Source: Marinobacter shengliensis (GTDB lineage: Bacteria > Pseudomonadota > Gammaproteobacteria > Pseudomonadales > Oleiphilaceae). From it: 64,000 bases of DNA. Positions 52,403 through 61,669 of the stretch are shown piece by piece. How positions within the stretch are numbered: the first letter of the stretch is position 1; every line of letters starts with the position of its first letter. The DNA lies in contig NZ_PXNO01000027.1 of the NCBI RefSeq assembly GCF_003007715.1, positions 310,001 to 374,000 of the forward strand. Direction: 5' to 3'. The notes below the pieces were generated by a model. The model saw only the letters and a program-made list of their open reading frames with translations. It ran no database searches and was not told the DNA's origin. A program made the translations under genes and the position numbers.

Positions 52403-54208
52403 CTACCTCAGCCAGTTGCGGATCTGCATTGCCAGGCGCTCACCATCGCTGAGCGCCGCGCGCTCTGCCATCAGCTCAGCCAGCACATCCGGGCGGTCGG
52501 TAATGATATTATCAACGCCCATATCGAGAAAGCGTGCCATGTCGGACGGTTGATTGACAGTCCACACATGCAGCTCATTGCCCGCCTTGTGCGCCCTGGC
52601 GACCGCTGCCGGGGTGGCCCGGTTCAGGCGCAGCGCCAGAATGTCGTAACGATCCTGCCACAAGGGGCCTACCACGAACTGTGCCAGCAACGCGGTTTTC
52701 AGGCCCGGTTCCATTTGCTTTGCCAGTTCCAGGCTGGGCCAGTCAGCTGCTGCAATGATAGTGCCTTCCACGGCATTATTTTCTTGCAGGGTCTGGACAA
52801 CGGCGGTTACCAGTGCCCGCTCGTTGCGGTTCGGTTTCAGGTCAACAAACAGTCGGGCCTGGCCACGGGTGGCCTTGACCGCTTGCTCCAGCGTTGCGAT
52901 ACGCTCATGGGCAAAGTGATCACCAAACCATGAGCCGGCATCCAGATGATGGATGTCGTCATACCGGACATCGCCAATCCGTTCCGGCTTTCCGAATATC
53001 CTCGCCATATCCTGGTCGTGCCAGAGCACTGGTACGCCGTCTGCGGTCAGTTGGACATCAATTTCAACGTAGTCGGCACCGTCCTCTACAGCTTGGTGTA
53101 TGGCGCTGAGAGTATTTTCCGGAGCTTTGAAGGCGCTGCCACGGTGGGCCGTTATGGTCGCTTTGTCTTGCTGGTTCAGCGAGTTGACCACTTGGACGCT
53201 TTGGGTCAGTACCAGCGCGATGATCACGACCTCGAGCAGCCAAAGCCGGCGCCCGGTTTTTGCATCCTGTCGGTCCGGAGACGGCTGCTGCCATTGCAGC
53301 TTGCGCCCGGGTATTGCTTTGTAGCGGGCGACGATGAGGGTGCCCAGTGCCGAGCTGGCCAGGAAGGTAAGGGCAAGACTGACGAGAAGGTAGCTCCCCA
53401 CCAACAGGATAACCACGGGCAAGAGGATACTGGCTTTCGCTGGCACAACCCTGAACACACTGGCCGCCAGCAAATCAAACACCAGCGTTACCACGGCCGG
53501 CATGGCCAGCACCGCGACAATACCAAGCGACAGGAGACCGACCGTTTCGCGATGAGCGCCGCGGGTGTCGCGGGCACTCTGTTGAAGGGCCGCCATCGGT
53601 GTTTGTTGGTCCAGCATCAGGGCCGGGATGGAAAGAATCCAGCGGAGAAACAGGGTGCCGTTGGCCACCACAATGGCACCCAGCATGACCAGACAGAAGC
53701 CAAGGAACCACCAGAGAATCGGTGGGCGCTCAAGGTTTAGCAGGTAAGGGTCGAAGTTGTTGAGCAACAGATGTGCGGCGAAGCCCATGGCCGCCAGAAA
53801 TGGCAAGGCAATCAACAAATGCGCCAGGGTTTGAATGATGGCCAGTAGAGCCAGTTGCGGCAAGCGCCGACCAATCCCCACCAAGGCACGGATGGCTGCC
53901 CTCGAGGTGTGATTGCCAGTCTGGGCGGCGATCAAAGTAACCCCGGCCAGTTGGAGGACGATCAGTACCGCTGCAAGTAACAGGGTTACCAGCAGCCAGA
54001 GCACGCCGCCCGGCGATGCCAGAAAGTCCAGCAGGCCACCGGTTGTGATGGCCGCGTCACCGGTGAGTGGCCTGAGCAGAGACACCGCGGCAGTAATCAG
54101 CGGTGTAAATACCGCGATGGATAAACCGGTGAAGGTCAGGTAGAGCGCAAGCAATGACCGATGATGGTGGCGGAACAGGGCCAAGCCTTGTCTTAGCAGG
54201 GGTAGCAC
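52403..54208 (-). CDS. glycerophosphodiester phosphodiesterase with N-terminal membrane domain
   Basis: 601 residues. The first 340 form a multi-helix membrane domain of the GPDPase type (SLLALYLTFTGLSIAVFTPL, VLWLLVTLLLAAVLIVLQLA, LALLAIIQTLAHLLIALPFL). The GdpD catalytic barrel follows: ITAHRGSAFKAPENTLSAIH, ADYVEIDVQLTADGVPVLWH with the metal-binding Glu/Asp and His, LFVDLKPNRN and ELHVWTVNQPSDMARFLDMG. It should cut glycerophosphodiesters, with the active domain probably on the cytoplasmic or outer side of the inner membrane. GTG start, one base after the stop of the LtaS-like gene, so the two form an operon. Confidence 0.9.
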   Translation of the reverse strand: MLPLLRQGLALFRHHHRSLLALYLTFTGLSIAVFTPLITAAVSLLRPLTGDAAITTGGLLDFLASPGGVLWLLVTLLLAAVLIVLQLAGVTLIAAQTGNHTSRAAIRALVGIGRRLPQLALLAIIQTLAHLLIALPFLAAMGFAAHLLLNNFDPYLLNLERPPILWWFLGFCLVMLGAIVVANGTLFLRWILSIPALMLDQQTPMAALQQSARDTRGAHRETVGLLSLGIVAVLAMPAVVTLVFDLLAASVFRVVPAKASILLPVVILLVGSYLLVSLALTFLASSALGTLIVARYKAIPGRKLQWQQPSPDRQDAKTGRRLWLLEVVIIALVLTQSVQVVNSLNQQDKATITAHRGSAFKAPENTLSAIHQAVEDGADYVEIDVQLTADGVPVLWHDQDMARIFGKPERIGDVRYDDIHHLDAGSWFGDHFAHERIATLEQAVKATRGQARLFVDLKPNRNERALVTAVVQTLQENNAVEGTIIAAADWPSLELAKQMEPGLKTALLAQFVVGPLWQDRYDILALRLNRATPAAVARAHKAGNELHVWTVNQPSDMARFLDMGVDNIITDRPDVLAELMAERAALSDGERLAMQIRNWLR

Positions 54209-54209
54209 G

Positions 54210-56069
54210 TTATTCGCCTTCCTGGGTCAGCAGTGTGGCTTTCTCCAGCAGTGCCAGGCGCTCATCGAAGGACAGGAAGGGTTCGTCTTCGGTTTGTTGC
54301 AGGCTTCCGAACAGTCTGTCTGGATCGAACGCCCAGTTGCTGCAGCGGGTAGTCAATTCGGTACAGGCGAGCAGGGTGCCGGATTCCCGGAGAAAGTACT
54401 TCATGCCGGTGTAGGTGTCGGCCAGCATCAGGTCGCGAGCAGGCTCCGTCGGCTCAGACAGCAGGCTTCGGCCAAGCATGTCCCCGGCCAGGTGGCCGTT
54501 GCCCGTAGCATCCAGAATGGTCATCGGGATGTCGAACTGGGCAACAATCCGGTTTTCCGGTGCGAATTCACTGAGGTCTGGCCGGCCCGGCGAGCGTATG
54601 GCCAGCACGCCGAGGTTGCTGTTCAGCGGCAAGGTCTCATGGTCGTCGCGAACAAAGCCGCCGGATTCATCGGATGTGACAATCACCAGAGTGTTGTCTA
54701 GCAGTCCTTCCTGCTCAAGCTGTGTCAGAAAGCGTTCTAGGGAGTTGGCCATGACCACCATGGCCTTTTTGCGAGCCATCTGGGTGGCAGGGAGCCCCGT
54801 TGTTTCTTCAGCAGGAGATTGGTTGGCCTGCTCGGCTTCCAGTTCCTGTTCGGCTTCTGGTCCGATGTTGAACGGATGGTGGGTGCCGACATTCAGGGTT
54901 GTGACAAACCAGGGGCCGGGTTGGCTATCCAGTTCACTCAGGCGTTCAGCAATGTCCGGGAAGAACGTCGGGTCTGGCGGTCCCCAGCCATCCTGTTCCT
55001 GCGCGTGACCAAATGCCTCTGCGCCGGTAACGTTCTCATAGCCCGCCCGGGGCATGAACTGATCTTTTTTCATGTATTCGATTGGCGCAGCTTGCCAGTA
55101 AGCGGTGGTGTAGCCCTGATCTTTCAGCTTCCCCGGAAGGCAGTCGGGATTGGCTTTGTCTTCCGCGACGGCCAACATCTTCTCCGATGGCCGGCGCAAG
55201 TCGGGGTAGCGCCCGCACACCAGGGCAAAGGTGCCGCGATCCGTCTGCCGTTCCATGCTCAGCACGTTGTTGTAGACCCGGAAACCGAAGGCGTCGAACG
55301 TCGCCTCCAGAGTGTCGAGAGAGACGATGGGCTGAAGGTTGTGATATTGGCTGATTTTCGGCAGGTAGCCTCCGGACAGCCCCTCGATCATGATCAACAG
55401 AACATTGGGTGGCTCGGGATTCTGAAAGTTGCTGGTTTGTTGGTGGAAAAAGTTTGTTCGTCTGTCCAGTTGCTCACTGAGTTCAGTGGTTTCGTCACCG
55501 ATAGCAGTGCCAACCGGATTGAGCAACGCACCTGGAACCTGGGCGACGGTGCTGGCCACCACATTATTGGCGGGTGTCGTCAGGCTCGGAAACGACAGAG
55601 TGTAGAGGCCGGTGACCAGAACGGCGGAACTGATAAGCAGGACTGGCGCACGCTCTGTGGTGGGCGCCCATTTTCGATGCAGCCAGTGCAACAGCCAGGC
55701 CAGCATGAGGTAGCCCGGGAGGGTTATCAGATAGATGTTGAGCAGGCTGCCGGTAATGAACGTACTGTCCATACCCTTGCCGGCGAAGGCCAGTTGGAAA
55801 AGCGTGCCATGGGCTGTCAGGTGCATGCCGGCCACATAGAGTGCGACGCCCAGGGCGGTGATCAACAGGGCGCGGACAACGCCAACGGATAGATGCAGGA
55901 ATACGGCCAGCAAAAAAGCCCCGGCAACGTCGCCGCCCAGGGTACCGGGCAGGCTCGGGAGTACCCCGCTTTGAATGATCAGCAGGCCGCGAATCACTGC
56001 CAGCCAGATCCAGGCAAGGAAGAAGGTGCGTATGAAACAGGCTGCAAGAGAAGCCCGGTTCCCTGTCAT
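54210..56069 (-). CDS. LtaS/sulfatase-fold membrane transferase
   Basis: 619 residues. Five membrane helices fill residues 10-165, then a sulfatase-fold domain faces the periplasm. Metal and nucleophile positions resemble LTA synthase and phosphoethanolamine transferases: Glu229 in LLIMIEGLSGGY, a Thr nucleophile candidate in ERQTDRGTFALVCGRYPD (Thr276 or Thr280), TLNVGTHHPF, and a metal site at LVIVTSDESGG. In LtaS the last motif is usually GDH; here His is replaced by Glu468, so metal binding may differ. Likely transfers phosphoglycerol or phosphoethanolamine to an envelope acceptor. The ATG at 56069 is preferred over 56114. Operon with the GdpD gene. Confidence 0.85.
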   Translation of the reverse strand: MTGNRASLAACFIRTFFLAWIWLAVIRGLLIIQSGVLPSLPGTLGGDVAGAFLLAVFLHLSVGVVRALLITALGVALYVAGMHLTAHGTLFQLAFAGKGMDSTFITGSLLNIYLITLPGYLMLAWLLHWLHRKWAPTTERAPVLLISSAVLVTGLYTLSFPSLTTPANNVVASTVAQVPGALLNPVGTAIGDETTELSEQLDRRTNFFHQQTSNFQNPEPPNVLLIMIEGLSGGYLPKISQYHNLQPIVSLDTLEATFDAFGFRVYNNVLSMERQTDRGTFALVCGRYPDLRRPSEKMLAVAEDKANPDCLPGKLKDQGYTTAYWQAAPIEYMKKDQFMPRAGYENVTGAEAFGHAQEQDGWGPPDPTFFPDIAERLSELDSQPGPWFVTTLNVGTHHPFNIGPEAEQELEAEQANQSPAEETTGLPATQMARKKAMVVMANSLERFLTQLEQEGLLDNTLVIVTSDESGGFVRDDHETLPLNSNLGVLAIRSPGRPDLSEFAPENRIVAQFDIPMTILDATGNGHLAGDMLGRSLLSEPTEPARDLMLADTYTGMKYFLRESGTLLACTELTTRCSNWAFDPDRLFGSLQQTEDEPFLSFDERLALLEKATLLTQEGE

Positions 56070-56238
56070 AGGGTTCACTCGTGTCAGTTGCGTTATATGA
56101 ACAGTATGAGGCAAGAGGCTTGTGCTTCAACCGCTGGAGCTTGCTAAGGTAACGGATCAGATGGCCGGGAAGTTTCTGAAAATTCCTTCGTTATCAGAGC
56201 CTTTGTCAGAAAATCATCACTACGGGAAGCGCAGGGGA

Positions 56239-58572
56239 ATGAAAAAAAGTGTCCAAATCGTAATTGCGGGAGCCATCGCGGTGGTGTGCGGCGCGTTTCT
56301 CGGCAGTCTGGTGCAGACTCAGTTCAACCTGTCGGCGTTGTCGGCCCTTGGGGCCTCGTTCAGCCTGGTGGATCGCCTCGTTGTCATGGGGCAGGACCTG
56401 GTTGGGTTCGCGCCCGTCTATGGGGTGCTGCTGGCCGCTGCATTGGTTCCGGGCTTCCTGGTAACTGCGGGATTGCTCCGGTTGTTGGGCTGGCCCTACC
56501 GGGATTTCTGGTATGCCCTTGGTGGAGCTCTTGCGTTGTGGGCAACGCTGGCCCTGGTTGATGTGTTGGCGCCCATGCCGACACTGATCGCAGCAACCCG
56601 AACCCTGCCCGGGCTGTTGGCGATGCTGGGGACCGCAGCGGTAGCGGGATGGGTGTTTGCGCAACTGACGGGCAAATTGACCATGACCGTGGCCCGTCAT
56701 GGTCTGATAGCACCTTTCTTGGTATTGGCCGGCGTGGGCGCTCCGGAGCCGACATTGGCCCAGGAAGCGGCCGATTATCGGATAGACGTGGTCGCTGAAG
56801 GGCTTGATCACCCGTGGTCGTTGGCATTCCTGCCAGGGGGTGATTTTCTGGTGACCGAGCGCGCTGGAGAACTGAAAAAAGTGTCGCCGGATGGGCATCA
56901 GGTGCAGGTGTCGGGTGTCCCGGACGTATTCGCCTCCGGCCAGGCCGGATTGTTTGATGTGCTACTCGAGCCCGGCTTTGATGGCAGGGCGGGGGATGAT
57001 CGCCGTCGTGGTGTGTTCCTCGCCTATGCCTGTGGCACGGTTCGGGAAAATCATCTGTGCGTCGCCCGTGGCCAGCTTGTCGGAAGCGAACTGATGCAAG
57101 TGCGGGAAATCTTCAGGGCCAGGCCGGGTAAATATGGTGATGCCCATTACGGTGGGCGCATGGCCTGGCTGGCCGACGGCACCTTGCTGGTAACCCTGGG
57201 GGATGGCTTCGATTTCCGGGAGGAAGCACAGAAACTGTCCAGCCATCTGGGCACCATCGTGCGACTGAATCCGGACGGTTCCATTCCGGCGGATAATCCG
57301 TTCGTACAGGTGGACGGCGCTCTGCCGGAGATCTTCAGCCTGGGGCATCGAAATGTTCAGGGGCTGGTCTACGATGCCGGTAATGACCGGGTCATCGCTC
57401 ACGAACACGGCCCCCGTGGCGGTGACGAGATCAACCTGATCCAGGCCGGGCGCAATTACGGCTGGCCGTTGGCCACCGATGGCCGTGACTATACCGGTGC
57501 TATGGTAACGCCATTCAAACGATATGAGGGTACCGAGCAACCCCTGTGGTCATGGACGCCGTCCATCGCACCATCGGGCCTGACATTGTATGACGGCCAT
57601 CAGTTCCCCCATTGGCGAGGCAACCTGTTTGTCGGCGCCCTGGCCAATAAGAGTGTGCATCGGGTTGTTCTCAGCGAGGGCCGGGTTGTGGAAAGCGAGC
57701 GCCTGTTTTCTGAGCTTGGTGAGCGTATCCGCGATGTGCGGCAAGGGCCCGACGGCGCCCTGTATCTCTTGACCGACTCAGCCGATGGGCGGTTGCTGCG
57801 AGTGTCGGGCCAGGTGCTGGAGCAGGCACAGGCCATGACGTTGACGGCCGAAGAGCTGGCCTGGGTTGGAGAACGAATTTTCCGAAACGAATGTGCCGGG
57901 CGGCATGAATGCCTGGTGCACTGGAATGAGGGCGAAGCGTTTCCTTCGTTGGGGATTGGCCACTTTATCTGGTATCCGGAGGGCGAAAGCGGACGTTTTA
58001 CCGAGAGTTTCCCGGCGCTTCTGGACTTTATGGTTGATCGCGGTGTGCAGCTTCCCGGCTGGCTGGAAGACGCCCGCACCCAAGGCGCGCCCTGGCCAGA
58101 CCGTGCCGGTTTTCTCAGTAGTTCGAGTGCGACCGATGAGGTAAAGGCGCTGCGGGCACTCCTTTATGAAACCCGCGGTTATCAGGTGCGCTTTATCCAG
58201 GAACGCGCCGCCCGCTCCCTGGAAACGGTGGTTAATGCCGCGCCCGAAGCGCAGCGGCCGGTTATTCGGGAACGCTTGTGGCAGCTTGGGCAAACGCCCG
58301 GTGGTGTCTACGCGTTGATGGACTACGTCAACTTCAAGGGCGAAGGGCTTTCAGAAACGGAGCGCTATGAGGGCGAAGGTTGGGGGTTGTTGCAGGTCTT
58401 GCAGGCTATGGATAAGAGCCCGGGGCTTCGCCCGCTGGATCGCTTTCGGGTGGCCGCGGGCCGGGTGCTTACCCGGCGCGCCGAGCTGGCAGAGCAGGCC
58501 ATAGAGCGGGAACGCTGGTTGCCGGGTTGGCTGCGCCGTCTGGAAACCTATCGGGAGCCCACCGACGGGTAA
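56239..58572 (+). CDS. three-part protein: membrane domain, sugar dehydrogenase beta-propeller, C-terminal domain of unknown function
   Basis: 777 residues. Residues 1-145 hold four membrane helices. Residues 154-175 (GLIAPFLVLAGVGAPEPTLAQ) look like a further helix or an internal signal peptide. Residues 180-525 are a glucose/sorbosone dehydrogenase beta-propeller of the YliI type: LDHPWSLAFLPGGDFLVTER, FSLGHRNVQGL (367-376), HEHGPRGGDEINLIQAGRNYG and SIAPSGLTLYDG; such enzymes use PQQ in the periplasm. Residues 536-777 match a protein I know only as stand-alone in proteobacteria: NECAGRHECLVHWNEGE, SLGIGHFIWYPEG, DYVNFKGEG and GWGLLQVLQAM. The ATG at 56239 follows GCAGGGGA. Divergent from the LtaS-like gene. 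Confidence 0.87.
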   Translation: MKKSVQIVIAGAIAVVCGAFLGSLVQTQFNLSALSALGASFSLVDRLVVMGQDLVGFAPVYGVLLAAALVPGFLVTAGLLRLLGWPYRDFWYALGGALALWATLALVDVLAPMPTLIAATRTLPGLLAMLGTAAVAGWVFAQLTGKLTMTVARHGLIAPFLVLAGVGAPEPTLAQEAADYRIDVVAEGLDHPWSLAFLPGGDFLVTERAGELKKVSPDGHQVQVSGVPDVFASGQAGLFDVLLEPGFDGRAGDDRRRGVFLAYACGTVRENHLCVARGQLVGSELMQVREIFRARPGKYGDAHYGGRMAWLADGTLLVTLGDGFDFREEAQKLSSHLGTIVRLNPDGSIPADNPFVQVDGALPEIFSLGHRNVQGLVYDAGNDRVIAHEHGPRGGDEINLIQAGRNYGWPLATDGRDYTGAMVTPFKRYEGTEQPLWSWTPSIAPSGLTLYDGHQFPHWRGNLFVGALANKSVHRVVLSEGRVVESERLFSELGERIRDVRQGPDGALYLLTDSADGRLLRVSGQVLEQAQAMTLTAEELAWVGERIFRNECAGRHECLVHWNEGEAFPSLGIGHFIWYPEGESGRFTESFPALLDFMVDRGVQLPGWLEDARTQGAPWPDRAGFLSSSSATDEVKALRALLYETRGYQVRFIQERAARSLETVVNAAPEAQRPVIRERLWQLGQTPGGVYALMDYVNFKGEGLSETERYEGEGWGLLQVLQAMDKSPGLRPLDRFRVAAGRVLTRRAELAEQAIERERWLPGWLRRLETYREPTDG

Positions 58573-58600
58573 GGCCTGAGGAAGGGGCGCCCCTGCGGCA

Positions 58601-59332
58601 TTAAGGCTGCAGGGGCTGCTTTTTCAACTCAGCTTCCTTGCCGGGCTGTACTTCCAGCCACCAAAGGTGGCTGTGCCAGTCACCGAGCACAATCCGGCGC
58701 GCTGGTTTGTTATTGGCTTCGAGGTGGTGCACGGCCGGACGATGGGTGTGGCCATGAATCATCAGCTGAACGCCGTGGGCTTCGAGCTCCTTGACTACTT
58801 CCTCTGGCGTCACATCCATGATGTCTTCCGCCTTGCCCTGGTTCTTGGCCATCGACAGCGCCCGTAATTGCTTTGCCATTTGCTGGCGGTCTTCCAGGGG
58901 GCGGGCCAGCATCATCTTCTGCATCTGCGGGTTGCGCATGTTGGCGCGGAATTTCTGGTATTCCACATCGGCAGTGCACAGGCTGTCGCCGTGCAGCAGC
59001 AGAGTAGGCGTTCCATACAGATCGATCACCGTCGGGTCGTCCAGCAGGGTGGCGCCGGACCGGTGGCAGAAATCTTCTCCGATCAGGAAGTCCCGGTTGC
59101 CATGCATCAGGAAGATGGCCGTCCCGCTGTCACTGAGTTGCTTCAGGGCGCCAGCAACCTGCTCCTGGAGCGGTGTGCGCTCGTCGTCACCAATCCAAGC
59201 CTCAAAAAAATCGCCCAGAATGTAGAGCTGCTCAACCCCTGCTGCCTTCTCTCGCAGGAACGTCAGGAACGCGTCCGTAATATCCGGGCGCGACTCCTCA
59301 AGGTGCAGATCCGAGATAAACAGCGTGGTCAC
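58601..59332 (-). CDS. lpxH: UDP-2,3-diacylglucosamine diphosphatase
   Basis: 243 residues of the calcineurin-like phosphoesterase LpxH, which makes lipid X in lipid A synthesis at the inner membrane. Metal motifs: [49 protein letters not shown] and [12 protein letters not shown]. Length and order match the family. Its start overlaps the ppiB stop by four bases, the usual ppiB-lpxH pair of pseudomonads and relatives. Convergent with the three-part dehydrogenase gene. Confidence 0.96.
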   Translation of the reverse strand: MTTLFISDLHLEESRPDITDAFLTFLREKAAGVEQLYILGDFFEAWIGDDERTPLQEQVAGALKQLSDSGTAIFLMHGNRDFLIGEDFCHRSGATLLDDPTVIDLYGTPTLLLHGDSLCTADVEYQKFRANMRNPQMQKMMLARPLEDRQQMAKQLRALSMAKNQGKAEDIMDVTPEEVVKELEAHGVQLMIHGHTHRPAVHHLEANNKPARRIVLGDWHSHLWWLEVQPGKEAELKKQPLQP

Positions 59333-59829
59333 GCGTCCTCCAGAACCTCGGCCTTTTCAATAATGACGTCCTCAAATGGCACGTCCTGGTGGCCGGCACG
59401 CATGGTGGTGCGAACGGCGCGGATGTTGTTTACGGTCTCCATGCCGTCAACCACTTTGCCGAACACACAGTAGCCCCATCCCTCGGCATTCTTGGCGGTG
59501 TGGTCGAGGAATCCGTTGTTCTCCACGTTGATGAAGAACTGGGCAGTGGCAGAATGCGGGTCCATGGTTCGGGCCATGGCGATGGTGCCGACCATGTTGC
59601 TCAGGCCGTTGTCGGCTTCGTTCTGGATGGGCTCGCGGGTTTTGCGCGGGGTCATGCCCGGCTCAAAGCCGCCGCCCTGAACCATGAAGTTGCTGATAAC
59701 ACGGTGAAAGATCAGACCGTCGTAAAAACCGTCGCGAACGTACTGCTCAAAGTTCTTTGCGGTTTCCGGGGCTTTTTCGTAGTCCAGTTCCAGTTTGATA
59801 TCACCGTGGTTGGTCTGCAGCAGAATCAT
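59329..59829 (-). CDS. ppiB: cytoplasmic peptidyl-prolyl cis-trans isomerase B (cyclophilin)
   Basis: 166 residues. The cyclophilin core is complete: [34 protein letters not shown] with the catalytic Arg, [17 protein letters not shown] and [15 protein letters not shown]. There is no signal peptide, which distinguishes PpiB from the periplasmic PpiA. It speeds proline isomerisation during folding. Divergent from glnS; translationally coupled to lpxH. Confidence 0.95.
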   Translation of the reverse strand: MILLQTNHGDIKLELDYEKAPETAKNFEQYVRDGFYDGLIFHRVISNFMVQGGGFEPGMTPRKTREPIQNEADNGLSNMVGTIAMARTMDPHSATAQFFINVENNGFLDHTAKNAEGWGYCVFGKVVDGMETVNNIRAVRTTMRAGHQDVPFEDVIIEKAEVLEDA

Positions 59830-59922
59830 CAGGTCGTCCTGTTAAATAGGGGTTGTGGGTCTGAAGGTTGCATTGTACTCAAGAGTTTCGTCCTGTGCAT
59901 GAGTCCGGCAACGATTTGTGAG

Positions 59923-59928
59923 TATAAT
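59923..59928 (+). promoter_or_regulatory. putative -10 element of glnS
   Basis: A perfect TATAAT at 59923-59928, 62 bases upstream of the glnS start. No good -35 lies at 16-18 bases, so the promoter may depend on an activator or be weak. It is the only consensus -10 in the gap. Confidence 0.45.
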
Positions 59929-59989
59929 AGGCGGTTTAAGGGAGCCTGCACCGTGCTCCCCGGATCCATTCCCCGTTGACAGAGATTGT

Positions 59990-61669
59990 ATGAGCGCCGA
60001 GTCGAAGAAAGCCCACAATTTTATTCAGAGCCTGATCGAAGACGCCATCGCCAAGGGTGAGCACACTGGCAAGGTCGTTACCCGTTTTCCGCCGGAGCCC
60101 AACGGCTACCTGCACGTTGGTCACGCCAAGTCGATCTGCTTGAACTTTGGTATTGCGCAAACCTTCGGTGGCGAGTGTAACCTTCGCTTTGACGACACCA
60201 ACCCGGAAAAGGAAAGTCAGGAATACATCGATGCCATCAAGCAGGACGTCGAGTGGCTGGGCTACGAGTGGGCGGACGACGTACGTTACGCCTCAGATTA
60301 CTTTGACCAGCTGTACGCCTTTGCCGAGGAGTTGATCGAAAAAGGCAAGGCCTATGTGTGTGCACTGAATGCTGAGCAGATGGCTGAATACCGTGGTTCC
60401 CTGAAGGAGCCCGGCAAGAACAGCCCATACCGGGACCGCCCGGTGGAAGAAAGCCTGCAGTTGTTCCGGGACATGCGCGACGGTAAGTTCCAGAACGGCG
60501 AGTTGGTGTTGCGGGCCAAGATCGATATGGCCTCCCCGAACATCAACCTGCGGGACCCGATTCTTTACCGCATTCGCTACGCCGACCATCACCAGACCGG
60601 AAGCAAGTGGTGCATCTACCCGATGTACGACTTCACCCACCCGATTTCTGATGCCTTGGAGGGGATTACTCACTCCCTGTGTACGCTCGAATTCGAAGAC
60701 CACCGCCCCCTGTACGACTGGGTGCTGGATAACATCACCGTTCCGTGCCATCCGCGCCAGATTGAGTTTGCGCGGCTGAACCTGAATTACACCATCACCA
60801 GCAAACGCAAGCTGAAGCGCCTGGTGGACGAACATGTGGTAGAGGGATGGAACGATCCGCGTATGCCGACAATTTCCGGCATGCGCCGCCGTGGTTACAC
60901 CCCGGAATCCATTCGCAGCTTCTGCGACATGATCGGTGTTAACAAAGCTGGTGGTACCGTTGATGTAGGTATGTTGGAGTATGCCATCCGGGAAGACCTG
61001 AACGACCGGGCGCCCCGCGCCATGTGCGTCATGCGCCCGCTAAAAGTGACTCTCACCAACTACCCGGCTGATCAGACCGAAACCCTGACCTTGCCGGTGC
61101 ACCCGCAGAAGCCGGAGATGGGTGAGCGGGACGTCACCTGGAGCCAGACTCTGTACATCGACCGGGAAGACTTCGAGGTGGAGCCGCCGCGTAAGTGGAA
61201 ACGTCTGGCGCCGGAGCAGGCGGTGCGTCTGCGCGGAGGTTACGTGATGACCTGTAAAGAGGTGGTGCGCGATGACAGCGGTGAGATCGTTGAACTCAAA
61301 TGCGAGTACGATCCGAACACGTTGGGTGTGAACCCGGAAGGTTACAAGCCTAACGGCGTGATTCACTGGGTATCGGCCAATGACAGCATCGAAACCGATA
61401 TTAACCTGTATGACCGACTGTTTAACCACGAGAGCCCGGACAGCGACAAGGAAGGTGACTTCCTGGATCACCTGAACCCGGAGTCTCTGGTGGTGCTGAA
61501 GGGCGCGCGGGTTGAGAAAAGTCTGGCCGAGCCAAGGACCGATTTACCGTATCAGTTCGAGCGCGAGGGCTATTTCTTCTGTGATCAGGAGCTGACAGCC
61601 AAGGCCGGCAAGCCGGTGTTCAACCGGACAGTCACACTTCGGGATTCCTGGGGCAAGGGAGGCAAGTAA
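59990..61669 (+). CDS. glnS: glutamine--tRNA ligase
   Basis: 559 residues, full length for GlnRS. Class I signature in [20 protein letters not shown] (HVGH), the KMSKS-equivalent in [16 protein letters not shown], and the two C-terminal beta-barrel domains for anticodon binding ([34 protein letters not shown]). The ATG at 59990 fits the family; the longer frame to 59918 crosses the promoter. Its stop overlaps the cysS ATG by one base (TAATG), so two charging enzymes are made from one message. Both GltX and GlnS are encoded in this window, so glutamine is charged directly. Confidence 0.97.
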   Translation: MSAESKKAHNFIQSLIEDAIAKGEHTGKVVTRFPPEPNGYLHVGHAKSICLNFGIAQTFGGECNLRFDDTNPEKESQEYIDAIKQDVEWLGYEWADDVRYASDYFDQLYAFAEELIEKGKAYVCALNAEQMAEYRGSLKEPGKNSPYRDRPVEESLQLFRDMRDGKFQNGELVLRAKIDMASPNINLRDPILYRIRYADHHQTGSKWCIYPMYDFTHPISDALEGITHSLCTLEFEDHRPLYDWVLDNITVPCHPRQIEFARLNLNYTITSKRKLKRLVDEHVVEGWNDPRMPTISGMRRRGYTPESIRSFCDMIGVNKAGGTVDVGMLEYAIREDLNDRAPRAMCVMRPLKVTLTNYPADQTETLTLPVHPQKPEMGERDVTWSQTLYIDREDFEVEPPRKWKRLAPEQAVRLRGGYVMTCKEVVRDDSGEIVELKCEYDPNTLGVNPEGYKPNGVIHWVSANDSIETDINLYDRLFNHESPDSDKEGDFLDHLNPESLVVLKGARVEKSLAEPRTDLPYQFEREGYFFCDQELTAKAGKPVFNRTVTLRDSWGKGGK

